Source of the DNA: Pirellulales bacterium
GTDB lineage: Bacteria; Planctomycetota; Planctomycetia; Pirellulales; JAEUIK01
NCBI GenBank assembly: GCA_019636335.1
Contig: JAHBXR010000004.1
Location: 1-64,000, forward strand
Length of the DNA stretch: 64,000 nt
Direction: 5' to 3'
Position numbers and translations under genes: made by a program. Under the pieces are notes generated by a model. The model was not told the origin of the DNA. It worked only from the letters and a program-made list of their open reading frames with translations, and did not search any database. Of the stretch, positions 15,674-25,635 are shown one piece after another (position 1 is the first letter of the stretch; the number at the start of each line of letters is the position of its first letter).

Positions 15674-17071
15674 TTACTCGCGTCGCGCGCGGCGACGTTC
15701 GACGATGGCTTTCACGTGGCAAAGCCCTGCCGCGGCAAAGGTCGAGATCAACGGCATGATGGGCACGCGCATGCGGTGCGAGCCGAACGGTCCTCCACTG
15801 ACGAGCAGCAGATAGAGGGCGGCGGCCAGCAAGAGGAGAGCTTCCCAGCGTCCGTGGTTGCGATTCGCCACCAGGCCCCACACCGCAAATCCAATATAAC
15901 CGAGCAGGATCGCCTGGAGCATGGCGTAAATCAGCACGAAGGCCGGCCGGCGCACGAGGGCACGCCCGACGCGCCCCAAGTGGCCGAGCGGGGCCTTGGC
16001 CGCCGCATCGTCGTCGTGCGGGAGCAGAGGGCCGGCCAGCCCCTGCACGATCGTCATGCCGTTGTCGGTCATGGTGGCCGCGACGCCTTGGAGGTAGACC
16101 CTGAACGTCGAGCCAGGCGCCGCGCGGAACGCGGGCCAGGCGGCCTCTTCTTGAGCGGCGAAACGTTGGGCTGGTGTCCAGGGGGCCTGCTCGGGATGGG
16201 CCTCGCGGAACTCGACGTCGTCGAGGAAGCGGGCCCGCGACATGGCCGCGATGAGCGAATCGCCCGGCTCTCGCTGCCGCACAATCGAGCTGTAGTAGGT
16301 CAGGGCGTTCACGGGCCAGGACGAGAAACCGGCGTATCCCGTTTGCTGGTGATTGCGCACTTGCCACGGCACGATCAGCGCGACGACGAGCAGCAGATAG
16401 GCAAACGCTGGAAGGCTGCGTCGCGAGAAAAGCTCGCGTTCGAGGAAGAGCCGCGCGAGAAGCAGCAGCGCGACGAAGAGAGCGAAATAATATCCGACCG
16501 GCCTGGTATAGGTGGCCGCGGCGAAGCACACGCCCGCCGCGAGTAGTGTTCGCGCGCGTCCGCCTTGCAGGTAACACACGACTAGGTAAAGGCCGGCCAG
16601 GAAGAGAAAGGTGAAGAGCGTCTCCGTCAGCAGCTTCGAGGCGTAGAGAATGGCCGATGGTTCGCAGGCGGCGAACCAGGCGGCTGCCGAGGCAATGTCG
16701 CGCCGCTGGTACAGTGCCCAGGCGAGCCGATACGCCAGCAGCACGGTGCCGATGCTCAAGGCGATCTGCAGGGCGATCGTCACGATCTCGACTCGATCGA
16801 GCGCTACGGCCGTCAGCAGCAGCACGGGGTAGCCGGGCGTGCGAAAGACCTCGGGTTCTCCGGCGCGCTCGAAGCGACCCGACTCGAGCAGGCTTTGAGA
16901 GATGAGCAGGTAGGCCTTCGTGTCGGGCTCGTGGAAGAATGTGGGAGCAGTTCCGCAGACCCAGGCGATGAGCGGCACGGCCAGGCGCAGTGCGATCGCG
17001 ACCGCGAGTGCGATGCGCGGCACTGGTGGAAGATTGTTCGTCGGTGGTTGATGGTGGTGTGAGTCAGTCAC
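15674..17071 (-). CDS. Glycosyltransferase family 39 / ArnT-like membrane protein
   Basis: A 465-residue inner-membrane protein with roughly ten hydrophobic helices. The first periplasmic loop contains FFHEPDTKAYLLISQSLLESG and FRTPGYPVLL, the acidic-plus-RTPGYP signature of PMT_2/GT39-type GT-C transferases, which use polyprenyl-phosphate sugars. The internal segment AACEPSAILYASKLLTETLF matches the second conserved block. A long soluble loop at about 230-320 separates the N- and C-terminal helices. It is the first gene of the minus-strand cluster and is divergent from the sugar-binding lipoprotein gene. The substrate is not predictable. Confidence 0.82.
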   Translation of the reverse strand: MTDSHHHQPPTNNLPPVPRIALAVAIALRLAVPLIAWVCGTAPTFFHEPDTKAYLLISQSLLESGRFERAGEPEVFRTPGYPVLLLTAVALDRVEIVTIALQIALSIGTVLLAYRLAWALYQRRDIASAAAWFAACEPSAILYASKLLTETLFTFLFLAGLYLVVCYLQGGRARTLLAAGVCFAAATYTRPVGYYFALFVALLLLARLFLERELFSRRSLPAFAYLLLVVALIVPWQVRNHQQTGYAGFSSWPVNALTYYSSIVRQREPGDSLIAAMSRARFLDDVEFREAHPEQAPWTPAQRFAAQEEAAWPAFRAAPGSTFRVYLQGVAATMTDNGMTIVQGLAGPLLPHDDDAAAKAPLGHLGRVGRALVRRPAFVLIYAMLQAILLGYIGFAVWGLVANRNHGRWEALLLLAAALYLLLVSGGPFGSHRMRVPIMPLISTFAAAGLCHVKAIVERRRARRE

Positions 17072-17208
17072 TACCCGCTCTCCGCCGCAGCTTGTTGCGG
17101 CTACGGTCCGTTAGTATGCTCAAAGGCTCGCCGTTCGCCGAGGGTGGTGGCTCGCGCGGCGGTACCTGTCGAGTGGATTCCGTTCGCCTTGCAAGTTGGG
17201 GGAAGCAC

Positions 17209-18222
17209 ATGCCCGCGCGACGCTCGCTGGCCGCGCTCTTGGCGCTCTCGTTCGTGGTGTCGATGGTTTCCTGGGTGGGTTGTGGCGGCGCTGCGAGCAA
17301 CGCTCCGGCCGGTGGCACCGCGAAGAAGCTCCGCATCGCGGTCATTCCCAAGGGGACCAGCCACGACTTTTGGTACTCGGTGCGTGCCGGCGTCGAAAAG
17401 GCCGACGCCGAGCTCGACGACGTCGAGGTGACCTGGAAGGGCCCCGTCAGCGAGGGGGACACGAGCGACCAGATCAAGATCATCGAGAGTTTTGTGGCCG
17501 ACGGGTACGACGGCATCTGCCTGGCGCCGCTCGACGCGCGGGCGCTGCGGCAACCGGTCGATGCGGCGATCGCCGAGAACGTGCCGGTGCTGATCTTCGA
17601 TTCGGCGCTCGAGGGGGACTCGGGCATCGTCAGCTATGTGGCGACGAACAATTACCGCGGAGGTCAGGTGGCGGCGAAGCGACTGGCCGAATTGCTGGGT
17701 GGGCAGGGCAAAGTGATTCTCATGCGCTATGCGATCAACTCGCAGAGTACCGAGGAGCGCGAGCAGGGCTTTCTCGATGAGATCAAGAATTCGCCCGGCA
17801 TCGAGATCCTCTCGGCCGACAAGTACGCGGGCCCCGACGAGCGTGGCGCGATCGAGTTATCGGAAAACCTGCTGGCGAATTTCGGCGACCAGGTGAACGG
17901 CATCTTCTGTCCGAATCAATCGACCGCCTCGGGGATGCTCACCGCGCTGCGGCGCGATGCACGCGGCCTGGCCGGCAAGGTGAAGTTTGTTGGCTTCGAC
18001 GCGGGGGACAATATCGTCGACGGGTTGCACAAAAAGGAGATGCAGGGGGCCGTGCTACAGGACCCGGTGCAAATGGGATACGAGTCGGTGCAGACGATGG
18101 TGAAGCATCTCCGTGGCGAAGAGGTACCGAAGCGGATCGAGACCCGCGAGGTGCTGGCCACGGACGAGAACGTGGATGACGCGGAAATTCAGTCGCTGGT
18201 GCATCCCGAGTCGGTGGACTGA
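17209..18222 (+). CDS. Sugar ABC transporter substrate-binding lipoprotein (RbsB type)
   Basis: A 337-residue periplasmic-binding-protein type 1 fold. The start at 17209 (GGGGGAAG upstream) gives a lipoprotein signal MPARRSLAALLALSFVVS with cysteine in SWVGCGG. Mature landmarks are RIAVIPKGTSHDFWYSV (ligand-binding aromatic), DGYDGICLAPLDA, VPVLIFDSAL, QSTEEREQGFLDE and KFVGFDAGDNIVDGL, all in RbsB/YtfQ order. It delivers a sugar-like ligand to the ATPase and permease encoded directly downstream. The ATPase gene begins 8 bases after the stop, so the three genes form one operon. Confidence 0.92.
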   Translation: MPARRSLAALLALSFVVSMVSWVGCGGAASNAPAGGTAKKLRIAVIPKGTSHDFWYSVRAGVEKADAELDDVEVTWKGPVSEGDTSDQIKIIESFVADGYDGICLAPLDARALRQPVDAAIAENVPVLIFDSALEGDSGIVSYVATNNYRGGQVAAKRLAELLGGQGKVILMRYAINSQSTEEREQGFLDEIKNSPGIEILSADKYAGPDERGAIELSENLLANFGDQVNGIFCPNQSTASGMLTALRRDARGLAGKVKFVGFDAGDNIVDGLHKKEMQGAVLQDPVQMGYESVQTMVKHLRGEEVPKRIETREVLATDENVDDAEIQSLVHPESVD

Positions 18223-18230
18223 AAGACCTG

Positions 18231-19751
18231 ATGCCGCGCATGAACAGACCGCTGTTGACGATGTCGGACGTGTCGAAGCGGTTCGGGGCGACGCAGGCGC
18301 TTGCGGGCGTTTCGCTCGAGGTGGAAGCGGGCCAGGTCCGCGCGCTGATCGGCGAGAATGGCGCGGGCAAATCCACGCTGATGAAAATCCTGGCCGGCGC
18401 GATTCGCGCCGACGCCGGGCGCATGACGGTGGCGGGAGAAGATTACGCGCCGACGGGTCCGGCCGATGCACGCCGTCGCGGCGTGGCGATGATCTTTCAG
18501 GAGTTGAATCTCGCGCCGCATCTTTCGGTCGAGGCGAATATCCTGCTCGGCCAGGAACGCAGCCGTTGTGGCCTGTTGAGGGGGCGCGAGAGTCGACAGA
18601 TCGCGCGACGGGCGCTGGCGCGATTGGCGCAGGCCGAGCTGCCGCTCGACGTTCCCGTGGGAACGCTTTCGATCGGCGCGCAACAACTGGTCGAGATTGC
18701 GCGGGCGCTGGCCTCGGACGCGCGGGTACTCGTCTTCGACGAACCGACCAGCTCGCTGACCGAAGAAGACACGGCCTGCCTGTTCCAGGTGATTCGCGAG
18801 CTGCGCGCCGCGGGTCTGGGCATCATCTACATCAGTCACTTCCTGGAAGAGGTGGCCGAGATCAGCGACACGTACACCGTGTTGCGCGACGGGCGCACCG
18901 TGGCGAGTGGGCGGATCGAAGAGACAACGCTCGACGCCATCGTCAGGCAGATGGTGGGGCGCGATCTCGACGAGCTGTTTCCGCACGTGCCGCACGAAGC
19001 GGGTGAAGTGGTGCTGCGGGTCAAAAATTTCTCGGGGGTGAAGTCGCCGCGCGGCGTGGGGCTCGAATTGCATCGCGGCGAGATCTTCGGGCTGGCCGGC
19101 TTGATCGGCGCGGGACGCAGCGAGCTGGTGCGGGCGATCTTCGGTCTGGAACGCGTCGCCTCGGGTGAAGTGGCGATCGTCGACGGCGCGCGCGTGGCGC
19201 CGGTGGGGCGCTCGCCGCGGCGAAGCATCGAGCGTGGACTGGGGCTGGTGAGCGAAGACCGCAAGGAGGAGGGGCTCGCCGTCGAACTTTCGATCGCCGA
19301 CAACCTGACCTACACGCGACTCTCGAAGTATGGTCGGGGCGGGGTGCTCAATCTACGCCGGCGCGACGCGGCGGTGCGCGAGTATATCGAGCGGGTGCGC
19401 TGCAAGACGACAGGACCAGGTCAGGCCATCGCCGAGCTTTCTGGCGGCAATCAGCAGAAGATCGCCATTGCGCGGCTGCTGCACCAGGAGGCCGAGGTGT
19501 TTTTGCTCGACGAGCCGACGCGCGGTATCGACGTGGGGACGAAGGCCGAGATCTATCGTCTGATTGGAGAACTGGCGCGTGTGGGCAAGACGATCGTGCT
19601 GGTGAGCAGTTACCTGCCCGAGTTGCTCGGCGTGTGCGATCGCATCGGCGTGATGTGCCGCGGCGAGCTGCGCGAGGTGCGCCCCACGCGCGAGTGGAAC
19701 GAGGAGTCGATCATGCACTGTGCCACGGGCCGGGAGCAGGTGGCATGCTGA
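18231..19751 (+). CDS. Sugar ABC transporter double ATPase (RbsA type)
   Basis: A 506-residue fused ATPase with two nucleotide-binding domains. The first has Walker A GENGAGKST and Walker B VLVFDEPTSSL; in the second, GLIGAGRSE replaces a standard P-loop, as usual in RbsA, followed by LSGGNQQK and VFLLDEPTRGIDVGTK. It energises import by the binding protein upstream and the permease downstream. Either 18231 or the ATG at 18240 could be the start. Its stop overlaps the start of the permease by 7 bases, consistent with coupled translation and stoichiometric complex assembly. Confidence 0.93.
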   Translation: MPRMNRPLLTMSDVSKRFGATQALAGVSLEVEAGQVRALIGENGAGKSTLMKILAGAIRADAGRMTVAGEDYAPTGPADARRRGVAMIFQELNLAPHLSVEANILLGQERSRCGLLRGRESRQIARRALARLAQAELPLDVPVGTLSIGAQQLVEIARALASDARVLVFDEPTSSLTEEDTACLFQVIRELRAAGLGIIYISHFLEEVAEISDTYTVLRDGRTVASGRIEETTLDAIVRQMVGRDLDELFPHVPHEAGEVVLRVKNFSGVKSPRGVGLELHRGEIFGLAGLIGAGRSELVRAIFGLERVASGEVAIVDGARVAPVGRSPRRSIERGLGLVSEDRKEEGLAVELSIADNLTYTRLSKYGRGGVLNLRRRDAAVREYIERVRCKTTGPGQAIAELSGGNQQKIAIARLLHQEAEVFLLDEPTRGIDVGTKAEIYRLIGELARVGKTIVLVSSYLPELLGVCDRIGVMCRGELREVRPTREWNEESIMHCATGREQVAC

Positions 19752-20773
19752 GCCGTGGAGAGCTTGCCGCGAACACTGCCCGAGTGGCGACGCGCGCCAC
19801 GTGGCGCACGATCTGGTCAGCGGTGGCGCCGTTCGTGGGACTGCTGGTCGTGATCGCCATCTTTGGCATCTACCAGGAGCTTTACAAACCGGACAATCCG
19901 TTTCTGGCAGAGCGGTGGTTCAAGCTGATTGCCAAGCAGAGCACGATCGTCGGCATGGGCGCGCTGGGGATGACGGTGATCATCATCAGCGGGGGCATCG
20001 ATCTTTCTGCCGGATCGATTCTCGCGCTCTGTTCCGTGTCGCTGGCCATCCTCTTGAAGAATGGCCACGGCGCGATGGAATCGCTGGCGCTCGCGCTGGG
20101 GCTGGGACTGTTGTGCGGCGCGGCGAACGGGTTGCTCGTGACCGGGTTGCGGCTGGTCCCCTTCATCGTGACGCTGGGCACGATGCTCGTGTTTCGCGGA
20201 CTGGCCGAATGGGTCTCGGATCAGAAGAAGATTCAAGCCCCCGACGCGCCCGACTGGATGTCGACGCTGTTGAACACGCCGCCACCGGGGAGTTGGCAGT
20301 TGGTGCCCACTGGGGCGTGGATCGTCGTGGCGCTGGGCCTCGTGCTGGCCTTTGTGTTGCGCTATACCGTCTTTGGGCGGTACGTGTTCGCGCTCGGTTC
20401 GAACGAGGCGACCGCGCGGTTGTGCGGCATCAACGTGCCGGCGGTGAAGGTCGCCGTGTATGCGCTGGGGGGCCTGTTCATGGGGGCGGCCGGCGTGTTC
20501 GACTTCAACGATCTCTACAAGCAGGGGAGCCCGACGAGCGGACTGGGGCTCGAGTTGCAGATGATCGCTGCCGTGGTGATCGGCGGTGGCAGTCTCAATG
20601 GCGGACGCGGGAGCGTGCTGGGATCGATCGTTGGGGCGCTCACGATGACGACGCTCCGCAATGGCTGCGTCTATGCCGGCGTGAGCGATCCACTGCAGAA
20701 GGTGGTGGTCGGCGGCATTATCATCGCCGCCGTGGCGATCGATCAGGTGCTGCACCGCGGACAGCGCGGGTGA
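19745..20773 (+). CDS. Sugar ABC transporter permease (RbsC type)
   Basis: A 342-residue membrane permease of the BPD_transp_2 family, with eight or more helices. It has the signature IIISGGIDLSAGS, the coupling-loop ALGSNEATARLCGIN and the closing VVIGGGSLNGGRGSVLGSIVG. It completes the importer with the lipoprotein and double ATPase upstream. The ATG lies inside the ATPase stop region. It resembles the permease at 3.5 kb in family but not closely in sequence. Confidence 0.92.
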   Translation: MLSRGELAANTARVATRATWRTIWSAVAPFVGLLVVIAIFGIYQELYKPDNPFLAERWFKLIAKQSTIVGMGALGMTVIIISGGIDLSAGSILALCSVSLAILLKNGHGAMESLALALGLGLLCGAANGLLVTGLRLVPFIVTLGTMLVFRGLAEWVSDQKKIQAPDAPDWMSTLLNTPPPGSWQLVPTGAWIVVALGLVLAFVLRYTVFGRYVFALGSNEATARLCGINVPAVKVAVYALGGLFMGAAGVFDFNDLYKQGSPTSGLGLELQMIAAVVIGGGSLNGGRGSVLGSIVGALTMTTLRNGCVYAGVSDPLQKVVVGGIIIAAVAIDQVLHRGQRG

Positions 20774-20861
20774 GTGAAAAGGAAGAGCCGGGAGTGCCAG
20801 TGATTTCAACTTGCCCGCTGCGTCGCTGCGTCTACTTTCTTTTCTCCACTGCTCCCCGTTC

Positions 20862-22082
20862 TTACTGACGCATGGCCTGCATGATGGGGACGGCGTAGGG
20901 GCTGGGGCGCTGTTGGCTACCGGCCAGCTTGGCGGCCTGTTCGAACTTGGCGTACGACTGTTCGTTCGAGAAGAGATAGAGCCGACCGTCGTAGACGCCA
21001 CCGCACTCGCGGCGACCCGGCACGCGCACGCCTTGCTCGCGGAGCACGACGGCGTCGTCGCCCGCTTCGACCGGGGCGTACTTATGCGGATTTTCGAGGA
21101 ACAACTGTCGTTCGCGGGGACCTGCGAATAAGTAGGTGCGACCTTCGTGAATGGCGCCCCATTGGCGATCTCCCACGACCCAGGTCCAGTTTTCGATCAA
21201 TTGCACGGGACAGTAGCCGTCGAGACCGAGGGGCGGACTGCCCGGGGGCAGTCCGGTGGCCGTCTGCCCGGCGACTTGATTTTGTTGCGGCTGCATCTGC
21301 GGAGCCGTCGGCTGCTGCATCGGCGCCATCGGAGGAGCCTGCTGCGGAGTGCCCGCGGCGGCCGCCCAGGGGGGAGGCGAAGGCATGCTGTTTCCCGGCA
21401 ACTGCGGCTGCTGATACTGCTCGATCGCGGGCGCGGTGGGAGCCGGCGAAGCAGGAAGGGGTTGGTTCATCGGCACCTGGTTCGCCGCGACGTCCGTGGC
21501 TGGCGGCGCCTGGTAGCTCGGCGTGCTTGAGGCGGCGGGGGGGGAATTCGGATCCATGCCCTGCTCGCGATAGTAGCCGGCGTAGCGATCTTCTTTCTGT
21601 GGCCGCCCAGGAGTTGCCGCCGGCGCCGGCGGAGTGGTGGGCGCGGCGACGACATCAGCGGCCGGCATCGCGCTCGCGGCGATTTGATTCAAACGCCCCA
21701 GGTAGTGATGCGGCAACTGCGGGCTGGGGGTCGTGCCGACGACCGAACCATCGGGCTTGATGATCACGTCGGTCGGAATCGAGCGCACGCCGTATTGGGC
21801 CGCGATGGGACGATTCTGATCGACGTTCAATTTCACTGGCACGAACTTGGCCTCGAGTTGCTCGGCCATGCCGGGCTGGTTGAACACCGATTGCTCGAGC
21901 GCCATGCAGGGATCGCACCAGGGCGCCCAAAAGTGGACGACCACCAGGCGGTTGGTTTCGGCGGCAAGGCGCTTGGCCGCTTCGAGATCCTGCTGCCACG
22001 CGATCGGCTGTTGAGCCTCGGCGGCCGCGACGTAGTGCAGAGCCAGCAGCACGACGACAGAATGCCAGATGAATTGACGCAT
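20862..22082 (-). CDS. Secreted thioredoxin-fold protein with tandem YHS-like C-terminal domains
   Basis: A 406-residue exported protein. The signal peptide ends near AAAEAQ. Residues 30-135 are a thioredoxin domain with the active site APWCDPC and cis-proline SIPTDV. A long Pro/Gln/Ala-rich linker covers about 150-275. The C-terminal part has two short metal-binding-like YHS-type units: LDGYCPVQL with W-GAIHEGRTYLFAG and PHKYAPV, then ECGGVYDGRLYLF. This architecture recurs in planctomycetes. It probably handles thiols or metal-linked redox work outside the cytoplasm. It stands alone, convergent with the sugar importer operon. Confidence 0.85.
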   Translation of the reverse strand: MRQFIWHSVVVLLALHYVAAAEAQQPIAWQQDLEAAKRLAAETNRLVVVHFWAPWCDPCMALEQSVFNQPGMAEQLEAKFVPVKLNVDQNRPIAAQYGVRSIPTDVIIKPDGSVVGTTPSPQLPHHYLGRLNQIAASAMPAADVVAAPTTPPAPAATPGRPQKEDRYAGYYREQGMDPNSPPAASSTPSYQAPPATDVAANQVPMNQPLPASPAPTAPAIEQYQQPQLPGNSMPSPPPWAAAAGTPQQAPPMAPMQQPTAPQMQPQQNQVAGQTATGLPPGSPPLGLDGYCPVQLIENWTWVVGDRQWGAIHEGRTYLFAGPRERQLFLENPHKYAPVEAGDDAVVLREQGVRVPGRRECGGVYDGRLYLFSNEQSYAKFEQAAKLAGSQQRPSPYAVPIMQAMRQ

Positions 22083-22365
22083 CGACCTTGAGCCTCGTAA
22101 GCGCGTGTATGCATGCCAACGGCGAACGAATCGACGATGCCCGCGCGCCGCGATCTTCGCGACGCCGCAGGCGATCTGCCCGGTTCCACCGACAGGGGAA
22201 CGTCGATCCGCGCAGCAGAGTTTGGGCTGCCGTGGGTGTTTATCGGACGCTACCTCGCGCCGAATGGCGTGAAAATGTAACGGCTCTGCTGCTTTCTCGG
22301 GTGTTTTCGATCGCGACGCGCTGCTAGCAGGATGCTGCTATCGTCGAGCGGAGAAGATGCGAAAG

Positions 22366-23205
22366 CTAGCTCGGCGGTCCGAGCTGATCGATTTCGTAAC
22401 CGCGCGGATAACTGCGCCGCTGGACCTGGGTGAGCAGGCGCGGGTGACGTCGCGGAGGCAACCAGCGCACGGCGCCAGCGCGCAGACGAAGCAGGCCGTG
22501 GAGTAGCGGGCGTAGCCCAGGCAGGGGGGCACGATACGAAAGCGCCTCGCGCATGACGTCGTCGACCAGCGCGTCGACCATGGCGCCGGCGACGGGATGC
22601 GCGTAGCGCGGAAACCAGCTCAGGAAGAGGGCCCGCGTGGCGGCGCCGACGCGGCGATTGGTTTCGCAAGGCCGGATGCGATCGCGTTCGTAGCCGCGGT
22701 TGAAGCGATCGAAGGTGTCGAAGTCGGCCGGGATGTCGCGGATGCCCATGCGAGTGCCGATCTCGTACCAGAACCAGAAGCTGCCCAGGCGCTCCTGCTC
22801 GGTGAGAGGGCGCCAACCAAAGCGAGCGATCCAGCGTATAGGTTCGTAGATGAACGTGCTCAAGACGTAGAGATAATCGTCGTTCTGAATTTTGAAGCGG
22901 CCGTGGATTTCGTTCATCCTGCGGAGGGCCGCTCCGCCGCGCGGGCTGTCGTACCCGTGCTCGACGATTTCCGCCAGGATCAATTCGGTGTCGTCGTAAC
23001 GTTTGGCGGCGCGCTGGGCGAACTCGCCCGAGCAATCGAGGATGGCCGAGATCGTGGGGACGCAAAACGTCCGCAGCAGGGCCAACTCGAGCGAGCGTTC
23101 GAAGTCCCAAGGGAATTCGTAGGCGCTGCTCAGAAAGACAATTTCCTGATGATCTCGGCGCGGGTCGAGCGTGAGGATCTTGGCCAGAGCGGGCGAACGA
23201 ACCAT
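22366..23205 (-). CDS. DUF2236 / MpaB-type oxygenase family protein
   Basis: A 279-residue protein of the latex-clearing-protein/MpaB (DUF2236) family, haem-dependent oxygenases of uncertain substrate. Landmarks are SPRGGAALRRMNEIHGRF (conserved RMxxIHG) with NDDYLYVLSTFIYEPIRWI and GFWPLTEQE-like WRPLTEQERL. The start at 23205 removes a Pro/Arg-rich upstream extension that is not family-like. No signal peptide is visible. It is separated from the thioredoxin gene by about 280 bases and is divergent from rho. Confidence 0.75.
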   Translation of the reverse strand: MVRSPALAKILTLDPRRDHQEIVFLSSAYEFPWDFERSLELALLRTFCVPTISAILDCSGEFAQRAAKRYDDTELILAEIVEHGYDSPRGGAALRRMNEIHGRFKIQNDDYLYVLSTFIYEPIRWIARFGWRPLTEQERLGSFWFWYEIGTRMGIRDIPADFDTFDRFNRGYERDRIRPCETNRRVGAATRALFLSWFPRYAHPVAGAMVDALVDDVMREALSYRAPLPGLRPLLHGLLRLRAGAVRWLPPRRHPRLLTQVQRRSYPRGYEIDQLGPPS

Positions 23206-23425
23206 GGAGGGGCGGTCGCCCGGCTGGCGACTCGAGAGCGGGAGAAAAAACGTCGGACGAAACTCCGGACGACAAGGTTCAGGATAGCCGCGGCGGCGCC
23301 CGGTACCGAGGGGTGCTGGCGGGTGGGGGACCGCCCACCGATCGGGTGATCGGCACAACGCTTGCTGGCGGATCTGGGCGAGGCGGGCAGGGCTTGTTTT
23401 TCCCAATTCCCACTCGATTTCGTGC
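23206..23425. other. Intergenic DNA between the oxygenase gene and the rho promoter
   Basis: About 220 bases, GC-rich, with no gene or RNA structure that I can support. It should contain the promoter for the minus-strand oxygenase gene. Confidence 0.4.
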
Positions 23426-23453
23426 TTGACACGTTCCGAAACTTAACTAGGAT
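23426..23453 (+). promoter_or_regulatory. Sigma-70-type promoter for rho
   Basis: A perfect -35 TTGACA (23426-23431), a 16-base spacer and TAGGAT as -10 (23448-23453). Initiation near 23460 would give a leader of about 577 nt before the rho ATG at 24037. No other equally good promoter is seen closer to the gene. Confidence 0.65.
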
Positions 23454-23459
23454 TATCGT

Positions 23460-24036
23460 AGTTTTGATTCTGCCTACACGAGTTAGGCGCTACGGGGTCG
23501 CAAAGTAATCTTTGGCCCCGTCTCCCTGTCAGGAAGTGAGTTACAGGGGGAACAAGCATGGCGCCTTTGGGCACCGGCCTTCCCGGATTTGTGTTTCCGA
23601 CAGCCTCACGGTGAGTGGCTGTTGTTCGTGGGACAGGCCTGCCGTAGGTGGTTAATCTGCCCTCGTTGGCCTCAGTGCTTGGCGAGCTTGGCGTGACCCT
23701 TGTGTATTGGGTTGCGTGAGAGAGCCGCCGGCTTGTTGCCGCTTGGCAGCCATAAAATCCCGCGCGAAACCGCGCTGGGGTTCGTTCGATCCGTGCCAGT
23801 CGCCTTTGGTTGCGGCACGGCCACTCTGTCCTCGATTGCCAAGTCGTGGATGAGCTTTGATCTCTGAGCGAACAGGAATCGGACTCGCTCCGATTCCTCC
23901 ATCCTGCATGTTTGATGCAACGGCCGCCCCGGCGGTCGTTCCGACCCTCACGCGGGGCGTGCGCACCGCCCGTGTGGTTTGCCAACCAAGTTGCGCCAGA
24001 GTTATAGGGCCGGATTTTCTCCGCTGGTGATTCAAG
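23460..24036 (+). promoter_or_regulatory. Long structured 5' leader of rho
   Basis: From the predicted start point to the rho ATG there are about 577 nt without a long ORF. A strong hairpin at 23492-23521 pairs ACGGGG with CCCCGT and, inside it, AAAG with CTTT. A short RBS-equipped ORF follows at 23558-23614, ending inside a second imperfect hairpin. A third GC-rich stem lies near 23921-23945. Escherichia coli rho also has a leader with a leader peptide and autogenous attenuation, so a similar role here is plausible but inferred. Confidence 0.5.
23558..23614 (+). CDS. Putative 18-residue rho leader peptide
   Basis: The ORF reads MAPLGTGLPGFVFPTASR. AGGGGGA at 23545-23551 sits 6 bases before the ATG, a stronger ribosome binding site than that of rho itself. 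It directly follows the strong hairpin at 23492-23521. Its stop lies in a dyad (CTCACGGTGAG). It is too short to judge by composition, but the combination of position, RBS and structure is what a regulatory leader ORF would show. Confidence 0.4.
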   Translation: MAPLGTGLPGFVFPTASR

Positions 24037-25353
<1,317 letters not shown>

Positions 25354-25412
25354 TTTCACGCCCCGGGCGCAGTCCATGCCGACGGTGCAGGACGTATCCA
25401 GCAAATCAAGAA

Positions 25413-25452
25413 GCCCGGTCGTTCCCTTATGCGGGGGCGGCTGGGCCTTTTT
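25413..25452 (+). terminator. Intrinsic terminator of rho
   Basis: GCCCGGTCG (25413-25421) pairs with CGGCTGGGC (25438-25446), nine pairs including two G-U, and is followed by CTTTTT. It lies 60 bases after the rho stop codon. Confidence 0.6.
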
Positions 25453-25585
25453 GCTGGTGCTCGATTCTTCGTCGTGTCGTTGGGGCGGCTGAACCAGACC
25501 TTGCGCGGCTGGCAGGCGTCCTTTCGCCACGTACATCCCAACCGCGTGTTCCATCGACTCGACGGGTAGAATGACGGGCAGAATA

Positions 25586-25613
25586 TTGTCACGCACGGGG
25601 TGCGTGACCTACG
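25586..25613 (+). repeat. Dispersed repeat, copy 2 (GTCACGCACGGGGTGCGTG)
   Basis: Second copy of the sequence also seen at 2735-2766 and, inverted, at 36347-36372. It lies just downstream of the sialidase gene, again at the 3' end of a minus-strand gene. Confidence 0.5.
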
Positions 25614-25635
25614 GTGCTCCGCGCGAGCCGTATTC

